Below, piece after piece: positions 50,106 to 58,000 of a DNA stretch of 64,000 bases (its first letter is position 1; each line of letters starts with the position of its first letter). The notes below the pieces were generated by a model. It was not told where the DNA came from and made no database searches. It saw nothing but the letters and a program-made list of their open reading frames with translations. The translations under genes and the position numbers were made by a program. Source of the DNA: Firmicutes bacterium CAG:534 (GTDB taxonomy: Bacteria > Bacillota > Clostridia > Lachnospirales > Lachnospiraceae); contig FR894558.1 in the NCBI GenBank assembly GCA_000436115.1, positions 48,041 through 112,040 on the forward strand, in the 5' to 3' direction.

Positions 50106-52529
50106 ATGAGGACTAAGATGGCAGTACCTTATAATCACAGAGAAGTAGAAACGAAATGGCAGGAGATCTGGGACAAGAACAAGGCGTTCAAGACCTCTGA
50201 CGATTATTCAAAACCGAAATATTACGCACTGGTAGAATTTCCCTATCCTTCGGGACAGGGACTTCATGTAGGGCACCCGAGACCTTACACAGCGCTTGAC
50301 ATTGTTGCAAGAAAAAGAAGAATGCAGGGCTATAATGTCCTTTATCCCATGGGCTGGGATGCGTTTGGACTTCCCACTGAAAATTATGCGATCAAGAACC
50401 ATATCCATCCCAAGATTGTAACGAAGAATAATGTGGCAAGATTTAAGAATCAGCTTCATTCCCTGGGATATTCCTTTGACTGGGACCGCGAGATCAATAC
50501 AACGGATCCGGGCTACTATCATTGGACACAGTGGATCTTTTTAAAGCTTTTTAATGCGGGACTTGCCTATAAGGCAGAAATGCCCATCAACTGGTGCACC
50601 TCCTGTAAGGTAGGACTTGCCAATGAAGAGGTTGTAAACGGCGTATGCGAGCGCTGCGGAAGCGAGGTGGTCCGTAAGGTAAAGAGCCAGTGGATGCTGA
50701 AGATCACAGCCTATGCCGACAAGCTTTTGGAGGGACTTGACAGCGTAGATTATGTAGAGCGCGTAAAGGTCTCCCAGAAAAACTGGATTGGAAAATCAAC
50801 GGGAGCAGAGGTAGACTTTGCGTTAAAGGATAAAGAAGATAAGCTGACCGTATATACAACAAGACCGGACACCCTGTTTGGCGTTACCTATATGGTTATG
50901 AGTCCGGAGCATCCTTTTATTGACAAATATAAGGACAGCATCGAAAACTGGGATGAAGTTGTGGCATACAGGGAAATGGCTGCAAGAAAGTCAGATTTTG
51001 AGCGTACGGAGCTTGCCAAGGACAAGACCGGCGTGATGCTGAAGGGCTTTACGGCAGTAAATCCCGTCAACAATAAAGAGGTTCCTGTGTGGATCTCCGA
51101 CTATGTATTGATGTCCTACGGAACCGGAGCAATTATGGCGGTGCCTGCTCATGATGAAAGAGACTGGGATTTTGCAAAGAAATTCAACATGCCTATCATC
51201 GAGGTAGTAGCAGGAAGCCCTGTGGATGTGAATGAAGCTGTTTACACAGACGTTGCAACCGGAACCCTGGTAAACTCAGAATTTTTAAATGGGCTGTCTG
51301 TTGCGGAAGCAAAGGAAAAGATCATTGCATTCCTGACAGAGAAGGGCATTGGCCATCAGAAGACGAATTTTAAACTTCGTGACTGGGTATTTTCCAGACA
51401 GCGTTACTGGGGAGAGCCTATTCCCATTGTGAAATGTGAGAAGTGCGGTTATGTGCCTCTCCCGGAAAGCGAACTGCCCTTAGAGCTTCCTGAGGTAGAA
51501 AGCTATATGCCTACCGACAATGGAGAATCCCCTCTTGCACACATGACCGAGTGGGTGAAGACCACCTGCCCTAAGTGCGGCGGCAGCGCTATGAGAGAAA
51601 CCGATACGATGCCTCAGTGGGCCGGTTCCTCCTGGTATTTCCTTCGCTATACAGATCCGACCAACGATAAGGAGCTTGCAAGCAAGGAGGCATTAAATTA
51701 CTGGATGCCTGTTGACTGGTATAACGGTGGAATGGAGCATACCACCCTTCACCTTCTGTATTCCCGTTTCTGGCACAGATTTTTGTATGATCAGAAGGTA
51801 GTGCCCTGTCCGGAGCCTTACATGAAGAGAACCTCCCATGGAATGATCCTGGGGTCAAACGGCGAAAAGATGAGTAAGTCCCGCGGCAATGTAGTAAATC
51901 CGGATGACATTGTAAGGGATTACGGTGCAGATACTCTTCGTACCTACGAAATGTTTATCGGAGCATTTGAACTGAGCGCAGCCTGGTCAGAGGACGGCGT
52001 AAAGGGATGCCGCAGGTTCCTGGAAAGAGTATGGAAGCTGCAGGATATTCTTACAGAGGATGAGAGCTATTCCAAGGATCTGGAGATCAAGATGCACCAG
52101 ACCGTTAAGAAGGTCAGCGGCGATTTTGAGTGCCTGAAATATAATACTGCAATAGCGGCAATGATGGCCCTGATCAATGAATTCTACAAGAAAAATGCAG
52201 TGACCAGGGGAGAGCTTAAGACGCTGCTTACTCTTTTAAATCCGGTGGCTCCTCATATCACAGAGGAAATCTGGCAGAGCGCAGGCTTCGAGGGCTATAT
52301 TTACGAAAACACCTGGCCGGAGTATGACGAGGCCAAGACCATCGAGGCAACCATTGAAATCGCAGTTCAGATCAACGGCAAGGTAAAGGGTACTCTTGCA
52401 GTGGAAAGAGATGCGGCAAAGGAAGATGTGATTGCAAAAGCAAAGGAAGCTGTTGCAGATAAGCTTACCGGAAACATTGTCAAAGAGATCTACGTTCCGG
52501 GAAGACTGGTAAATATTGTTCAGAAATAA
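50106..52529 (+). CDS. leuS: Leucyl-tRNA synthetase
   Basis: This class I synthetase has 807 residues. The HIGH motif is HVGH in YPSGQGLHVGHPRPYTA (about residue 50) and the KMSKS loop is exact in GEKMSKSRGNVVNPDD. The CP1 editing domain (STGAEVDFAL, TTRPDTLFGVTYMV, GTGAIMAVPAHDERDWDFAKK) and a leucine-specific insertion with paired Cys (CEKCGYVPLP, CPKCGG) are present. The start may be ATG 50106 (GAGG at 50094) or ATG 50118 (GAGG at 50108), four codons later. The gene stands alone, without the T-box that pheS has. Confidence 0.97.
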   Translation: MRTKMAVPYNHREVETKWQEIWDKNKAFKTSDDYSKPKYYALVEFPYPSGQGLHVGHPRPYTALDIVARKRRMQGYNVLYPMGWDAFGLPTENYAIKNHIHPKIVTKNNVARFKNQLHSLGYSFDWDREINTTDPGYYHWTQWIFLKLFNAGLAYKAEMPINWCTSCKVGLANEEVVNGVCERCGSEVVRKVKSQWMLKITAYADKLLEGLDSVDYVERVKVSQKNWIGKSTGAEVDFALKDKEDKLTVYTTRPDTLFGVTYMVMSPEHPFIDKYKDSIENWDEVVAYREMAARKSDFERTELAKDKTGVMLKGFTAVNPVNNKEVPVWISDYVLMSYGTGAIMAVPAHDERDWDFAKKFNMPIIEVVAGSPVDVNEAVYTDVATGTLVNSEFLNGLSVAEAKEKIIAFLTEKGIGHQKTNFKLRDWVFSRQRYWGEPIPIVKCEKCGYVPLPESELPLELPEVESYMPTDNGESPLAHMTEWVKTTCPKCGGSAMRETDTMPQWAGSSWYFLRYTDPTNDKELASKEALNYWMPVDWYNGGMEHTTLHLLYSRFWHRFLYDQKVVPCPEPYMKRTSHGMILGSNGEKMSKSRGNVVNPDDIVRDYGADTLRTYEMFIGAFELSAAWSEDGVKGCRRFLERVWKLQDILTEDESYSKDLEIKMHQTVKKVSGDFECLKYNTAIAAMMALINEFYKKNAVTRGELKTLLTLLNPVAPHITEEIWQSAGFEGYIYENTWPEYDEAKTIEATIEIAVQINGKVKGTLAVERDAAKEDVIAKAKEAVADKLTGNIVKEIYVPGRLVNIVQK

Positions 52530-52536
52530 GAAAAAC

Positions 52537-52578
52537 GGCTCTGAGGATCATTTACGATTCCTCAGAGCCATTATTTTT
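52537..52578. terminator. Terminator between leuS and the small minus-strand genes
   Basis: GGCTCTGAGG (52537-52546) pairs with CCTCAGAGCC (52560-52569), with A-rich DNA on the left and TTATTTTTT on the right. It overlaps the last codons of the minus-strand gene at 52548 and should work in both directions. Confidence 0.88.
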
Positions 52579-52817
52579 TCAATCTTGGAAAGTTCCTCCG
52601 GAGTGGCGGATTTCCGGAGAACGGCAACGATCGCACTGATCTCGTCTTCGGAAAAGGAGACGTTTTTTTCTTTGCCGCGCTTCATTACCGCCATGAGAAA
52701 AGGGAGCATCTGCTCTTTTTTTAAATTACTGCTTTCAAAGACCAGAGCCTGCAGAAACTGAAGCTTATAAGGCTCGATGTTCTTCAGGCTTTCATCATTC
52801 ATCCAATCATTCTGCAT
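52548..52817 (-). CDS. Small conserved-looking hypothetical protein
   Basis: This is a helical, charged protein of 89 residues (MQNDWMNDESLKNIEPYKLQ at the start, then LKKEQMLPFLMAVMKR and FSEDEISAIVAVLRKSATPE). I do not recognise a family. The start at 52815-52817 has GGAGG at 52826-52830. It overlaps the end of the upstream gene by 11 bases, so the two are translationally coupled and probably work together. There is no signal peptide or membrane helix. Its helix spacing and the SATPEELSKIEKIM end suggest a small protein-binding helical bundle, which is a guess. Confidence 0.65.
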   Translation of the reverse strand: MQNDWMNDESLKNIEPYKLQFLQALVFESSNLKKEQMLPFLMAVMKRGKEKNVSFSEDEISAIVAVLRKSATPEELSKIEKIMALRNRK

Positions 52818-53301
52818 TGCTGTTACCTCCAAATAATTCAAACATTTGCTTTTGCTCAGGGGAGAGCATATTCATTAATACATTCATGACGTCAAAGGAA
52901 CCGGCGTCTGCGCCGTCACCGCTTTCAGCGCCTGGCGGCGGCATAAAGTCCTTCATCAGATCCATTGTCTTTGACATTTCGCGGTACATTTCCATGCTTT
53001 GAAAAATATTTTTGATCTGCAATAGCTTTTGCTTTTCTGCTTCTGTGCAGAAGGGGAGCAGTTCCTCACACAAACAGCCGATATCCGGCTTTTCTTCCTG
53101 CTGGACACAGCCGCAAAGAGGGAAGGGGTGTTTTCGGTAAAAATCAAGGGTATAATTCAGTTCCAGAAACTTAATGTACACAGCAAGGGTTTTCTGGGTT
53201 TGATGATCGGCATAGGGCAGAAGGACTTTCAGCATTTGTATGTGGTTCGTGGAAAAAAGAGTGTCAAATGCAACGACCTTACTGCTCCTGTTTTTATCCA
53301 T
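52807..53301 (-). CDS. Hypothetical helical protein paired with the 52548 gene
   Basis: This protein of 164 residues begins MDKNRSSKVVAFDTLFSTNH with AAGGAG upstream of its ATG. It is mostly helical, with a cysteine cluster in the middle (CGCVQQEEK, IGCLCEELLPFC) and a Met-rich, Pro/Gly-containing C-terminal part (MDLMKDFMPPPGAESGDGAD, MNVLMNMLSPEQKQMFELFG). No family is recognised. The cysteines could bind metal or form disulfides. It lies downstream of the cysteine-rich gene at 53422 on the same strand, with a terminator-like hairpin between. Confidence 0.65.
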   Translation of the reverse strand: MDKNRSSKVVAFDTLFSTNHIQMLKVLLPYADHQTQKTLAVYIKFLELNYTLDFYRKHPFPLCGCVQQEEKPDIGCLCEELLPFCTEAEKQKLLQIKNIFQSMEMYREMSKTMDLMKDFMPPPGAESGDGADAGSFDVMNVLMNMLSPEQKQMFELFGGNSNAE

Positions 53302-53355
53302 GGCTGCTCCTTTGATGCAGTTTCCATATTTTATGATTTTACTTTAGTCGATATG

Positions 53356-53387
53356 CAGAAAAGTAGGCCCTTTTCAGGGCCTGCTTT
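53356..53387 (-). terminator. Hairpin after the cysteine-rich gene (minus strand)
   Basis: AAAGCAGGCCC (complement of 53377-53387) pairs with GGGCCTACTTT (complement of 53360-53370) with one G-T pair, then a short T-stretch on the minus strand. It probably ends, or partly ends, transcription from 53664. Confidence 0.65.
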
Positions 53388-53421
53388 CCGGACATGGTAG
53401 ATAGAAAAGAAAAGAGAGAAA

Positions 53422-53664
53422 TTAGCATCCGCAACCGCAGCCGCTGTTGTTATTGCTTCCGCAGCAGCCAAGAAGTAACAGGATCAGGATAATGCTTTCG
53501 CATCCACAACCGTTGTCAGAGCCAAGGGAAAGGCCGCTGCCGTTGTTTCCGCAGCCACCGCAGAAGAATAATAAAATGATGATCCAGATGATAGAGCTGC
53601 AGCAGCCGTTATTGGAGTTGTTTGATGTGCCGCATCCACATCCTGTAGCTGTTAAGTCACTCAT
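53422..53664 (-). CDS. Small cysteine/glycine-rich protein ('chorion class high-cysteine' type)
   Basis: This protein has 80 residues, of which 14 are Cys; most of the rest are Gly, Asn, Ser, Ile and Leu. There are two hydrophobic blocks (SIIWIIILLFF and SIILILLLLG) flanked by CC/CGC clusters; the front and back halves resemble each other, suggesting an internal duplication. Similar small proteins in Lachnospiraceae carry the database name 'chorion class high-cysteine HCB protein 13' and have no known role. A spore-coat or envelope part held by disulfides is a guess. GGAGG lies 5-10 bases before the start. Cysteine use contrasts sharply with neighbours. Confidence 0.75.
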   Translation of the reverse strand: MSDLTATGCGCGTSNNSNNGCCSSIIWIIILLFFCGGCGNNGSGLSLGSDNGCGCESIILILLLLGCCGSNNNSGCGCGC

Positions 53665-53772
53665 ATGTTGCCTCCAAAAGTTTTTATTTATGCTCTATCA
53701 TATGCGGCTTGAGAAGGTGTGTGACTGAAAAAAATAATTCTTATTTCCTATTACGATATGTGGACAAAATAC

Positions 53773-53800
53773 TTGAATAAATTTCAATATATAGTAAAAT
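53773..53800 (+). promoter_or_regulatory. Promoter of the sortase operon
   Basis: TTGAAT (53773-53778), 16 bases, TAAAAT (53795-53800); 31 bases before the sortase start. The -10 lies inside the inverted repeat at 53787. Confidence 0.6.
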
Positions 53801-53811
53801 AAACTATATAT
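53787..53811. promoter_or_regulatory. 9-bp inverted repeat over the sortase promoter
   Basis: ATATATAGT (53787-53795) and ACTATATAT (53803-53811) are perfect complements around seven bases that contain the -10 box. It could be a repressor operator, or a hairpin at the very start of the transcript. The AT-only composition makes chance more likely than for a GC-containing repeat. Confidence 0.5.
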
Positions 53812-53831
53812 GCAATAAAGGAGAGTGAGCC

Positions 53832-55040
53832 ATGACGGCGGAAAGTCTGACCGTTGCGGGGAGGCACTTTCGCACAAAAGCGGATTATGAAGCTGCACTA
53901 CGCGATCAGAAGAAAATAAACACCATCAAGGCACAGACAGACCTGGAAGATCCCGTACAACTTTATGAACTGTATGGCGAGATGCAGAGTGGAATTTACC
54001 GGTTTGAAACACTGGTAGGAAATGACTTTGATGATGAAATTTATGAAAAAATAGAAAAATTAAAGAAACAGGGCATTACGGCCCAAAATGCAGCCCGTTT
54101 TTTTCCCAAGGGAAAAGCGGGGAAAGGGAAAAAGGGGAAAAAAGAAAAGAAAGCCCATAGATCTGCACAGGGGACAAGCAAACCAAAGAAAAAAGAAATA
54201 CCGTCTGGAGCCATGGACAAAATCATGGAAGAACAGGTGCTTTTAGAACTAAGAAGGCGGGAAAAGCGCAGAAAACTCATTGTCCTGGCAGCTTCCGTGG
54301 TGGCGGTAGCAAGCCTTTCCTATTTTGGAGTTTATTATTTTGTGGCAGCCAGGAACAATGCAAGCTATGAACAGCTTGCCGCCCTAAAGGGCAGCGATGT
54401 TTTAGCAGATGCCAAGGATAAAAATGATTTTGCGATCCATAAGACCGCAGTTCAGCTCCCGGATGTGCTGGATGAATATAAAACTTTATACGAAAAGAAT
54501 AAAAAGCTAATCGGATGGCTTAAAATTGACGATACAATAATAGATTACCCTGTTATGCAGACTGGTGACAATTCCTATTACCTGGAACACAATTTCAATC
54601 AGGAGTATGACAAGAACGGAAGTCTTTTTCTGGATTATAATTGCAGTATTTATCCCCGTTCCACCAATCTGATCATTTACGGGCATCATATGAAATCAGG
54701 GCAGATGTTCGGACAGCTTCAAAAGTATGCCAAGCAGTCTTATGGCGAGAAGCATTCCATCATTACGTTTGACAGTATTTACGAAAAGGCAACCTATCAG
54801 GTCATGTATGTATTCCGATCTCAGGTGTACAATGAGGATGACCTGGTTTTTAAGTATTATCAGTTCATTGACGCTAATTCCAAAAAGGAATTTGATTCTT
54901 ACATGAATGAAATGGCGAAAATGAGCCTGTATGATACGGGTGTGACAGCAAGCTATGGAGACAGTCTTTTGACCTTGTCTACCTGTGACAATTCACAGAC
55001 AGACGGAAGGTTTGTTGTAGTAGCAAAGAGAATTAAGTAA
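53832..55040 (+). CDS. srtB: Class B sortase with long cytoplasmic N-terminus
   Basis: This protein of 402 residues has three parts. Residues 1-85 are a charged, helical segment (AGRHFRTKADYEAALRDQKK). A very Lys-rich stretch (about 93-125) follows, and then a membrane helix at about 149-170. The sortase domain runs from about 215 to the end: WLKIDDTIIDYPVMQTGDNS, catalytic His285 in IIYGHHMKSG, Cys385 in LSTCDNSQTDGR and Arg393. Class B sortases normally have little in front of the membrane helix. It is the first gene of an operon with two surface proteins that carry a sorting signal. AAAGGAGAG is the ribosome site. Confidence 0.93.
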   Translation: MTAESLTVAGRHFRTKADYEAALRDQKKINTIKAQTDLEDPVQLYELYGEMQSGIYRFETLVGNDFDDEIYEKIEKLKKQGITAQNAARFFPKGKAGKGKKGKKEKKAHRSAQGTSKPKKKEIPSGAMDKIMEEQVLLELRRREKRRKLIVLAASVVAVASLSYFGVYYFVAARNNASYEQLAALKGSDVLADAKDKNDFAIHKTAVQLPDVLDEYKTLYEKNKKLIGWLKIDDTIIDYPVMQTGDNSYYLEHNFNQEYDKNGSLFLDYNCSIYPRSTNLIIYGHHMKSGQMFGQLQKYAKQSYGEKHSIITFDSIYEKATYQVMYVFRSQVYNEDDLVFKYYQFIDANSKKEFDSYMNEMAKMSLYDTGVTASYGDSLLTLSTCDNSQTDGRFVVVAKRIK

Positions 55041-55057
55041 CCAAAGGAGTGTTACAG

Positions 55058-58000
55058 ATGACGAAAACAGCAAAGAAAAATAGAAAGCTGAAAAGACAGG
55101 TAAGGAAAACCATTGGAGGCCTTTTTATGGCCTCTGCTATTGTGATAGCGGCATTACCTGTACAGGATGTCAGTGCAAATCCGGGAGAGGCAGCCAAACC
55201 TGCACCGAAGGTCTGGGTATGGGATAGCCAGGGGAAGAGAACAGGAGATCTGGCAGGAACGCCGGATTCTTCCATAAAGTCCTTCTGCGAGAGCACGATC
55301 CCTTATGTGCCGGATGATGCAACGATTTATACCTCCGGTGACGGAAGATTTCAGTTTGCTTATGTCAATCCGGGGGATGGAGTAAGATCCGCAGTTATCC
55401 TGAATTATAATTCTACGGTATTACAGGACAGTACGCTTACAATTCCCAATTCTCTGGAGGCGTTCCGGAAATATAAGACAACTCAGACAGAGGGCGGATA
55501 TTGCCTGGTTACACAAAACGATGAATTTATGTTTTATGATGTGTACGAACAGGATTATGTGATGGATGGAAGTAGCCAGGTGCTGCTGTATTATGTTCCG
55601 GAGATCAAGTATGACACAGACAAGCATCCGGTGCCTGCAGGTTCAAGCTACAATGTGGGAGAGTCCATGGTTGTCAACAAAAATCAGCTTGTTACCAGAG
55701 ATGATAAGCTGGTATACATTGATCCCACAGATCCTTATGAGTATGATGAAAATGGAATTGCAATCGGAGAGAAGCTTTTTGATGTAACGGAGCGTATGGT
55801 GACTCACCAGAAGCCCTGCTATTATGAGCAGCGCTCCATCTGGGGAGATCAGGACGATAATAAGCTGTATTACCAGGTGAAGAAATCTGTCAATGATAAT
55901 AAGCCAAATGGAGATTTGATCCATCCTACGGATAACGACCATTACAGAATTAATGCCAGCGTGAAATATATCGGACAGCAGTTTATTGATACCAATACCG
56001 TAGACGGAACCTGGAGCGTGCGCAAAAACGCATATCGTACAGGCCCGGATGACGGCGTGTTTGCTAACAACGCCAACATCACGAACCTGGTCATCGGAGA
56101 AAATCTTTCCGGTATCAGCGACTATGCTTTTCAGGGGTGTGCAACCCTTCAGAGCGTAAGCTTTGGAAACAACCTGTCAACCGTTGGAAATGGCGCCTTT
56201 GCAAACTGCATCAGATTATCACAGTGTAATATGCCTGTGGAATCCAATATCCAGTCGCTTGGAAAGGATGCGTTTTACAACTGTACGGCGCTTACCAGTA
56301 TTACCCTGCCAATCAACGTGAAAGCCATTGGAGATTCCTGCTTTGAGGGATGCACCAGATTACAGACTGTGGACTTATGCGGAGGCAGTGAAGATGAACT
56401 GGACACCATGCTTCAGACTATCGGAAATTCTGCATTTAAGAATTGCAGTTCTCTGGGCGAGGTTATTTTCCCCAGCCAGTATGCAGAAAGCAATCTGCAG
56501 ATCGGCGTATTTGAGGGGTGTTCAAATTTACAGCGTGTAAAAGTACCAAACAGCAATATGGATTTTACAGATGATACATCCTTCACCTTTGAGACGTTTA
56601 AGGATACAGTGCCGGAAAGCTTTTATTTCTGGGGAGCAGATACCAAGACGGATGACAGAATTGGCAGATCTGCTTTGCATGTAACGGCGAATGAGGAAGA
56701 AATTGCTTATAAATACTGGGATAAGGAAGTGTACGAGGTTGTGATCTCGGAAGCGGCAACAGGAGCCTCTATCACCTATCAGGTAAATGACCGAAACGAA
56801 CTGACCAAGATCTGGATCGAGGGAAATCCTGAAAATGTGGAAATTCCCAAACGGATCGGACCTTATGGAATATCAACTATAGGAACCGGCTGCTTCGACA
56901 ATGCGTGTACCATTAAGCGTGTTACGATCCCGGAAACGGTTGCAAATATTGCAGACGGCGCATTTAAGGGAACCCACAATCTGAAAACCGTGATCTTCAG
57001 CAATGCGTCAACCATCCAGAGCATCGGAACGGATGCGTTCCGCACACAGGTTGTATCCTGCGGGGATAAAATTACGGAAGAAGATCCTGAGCTTACCTTT
57101 GTAGGGGCTATGATCAATGACGCCGGGACAGATACAGTACCGTTCATCTACGCCATGACGCCGGAAAACATGATCAACAATCCGGATCAAAATAAGGCAT
57201 GGATTACCTGTCACAGTGGCTGGCCTACCAATCTGGAAGTAAAATATAATTATGATTACACAACCGAAGAGGGCGGCGCAGAACTGGAAAGCTATCCCAG
57301 ATATGATAACTTTACGGATGCCATTACAGATGCAAGCGGTAATATTACAGGCTTTAAATCCAACAGGGGCAAGATAGAGGCCTATGTGGCGCAGCTTCCC
57401 TATGTGAATACTTCGGATGATACGGAAGAAACCTATCTTGCTGATGTGATCCAGGAAGCGATTGACCGCTGCGAAAAGAATGATCCTGCCAACCTTCCTA
57501 CAGAAAAGATGCTTGAGCTTGTAAATGCATCCAAAAATGTAGTGGTGCCTACCAACGTAGATATGCTGAAAAAGGGACTCTTTTCCGGTTATACATATAA
57601 AACAGACAGTAACGGAGAGCCTATTGTACCTGAAGAAGCAGAGGTTGTTGGAACAGAAGGACCAGACACCTATATTAACTCGATTACTTTAAATGGTGTG
57701 AATACCATTGATCCGTTTACCTTTACCGGATGCAGTAATCTTCAAAGTGCAGCGATTATCGGGGCCACAGAGCTGGGCGATTATGCTTTTGGCTGTCTGG
57801 AAGAGCTGGACGGTATCACCGGAGTGATTAATTCAACCAGTGAAAATTGTGAAAATCTTTCCAGCGTTACCTTAGGCCCTAATATTGCAACGGTAGGAAT
57901 GAGGCCGTTCAGAGGCTGCGATAAGCTCACCAACATAGAATGCCTTGGCAGTAATCTGGCATATCAAAACGGTATTTTATATGATTTGAACAATGGTAAA

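Noticed and set aside
53690..53715. Sigma K-like promoter before the cysteine-rich gene
   Set aside because: The match is short and degenerate, so it is mentioned only as a hint in a finding and not listed as a feature.
53447..53728. Plus-strand frame opposite the cysteine-rich gene
   Set aside because: Its Pro/Gln/Leu composition is the complement of Cys/Gly codons, and it lacks a ribosome site.
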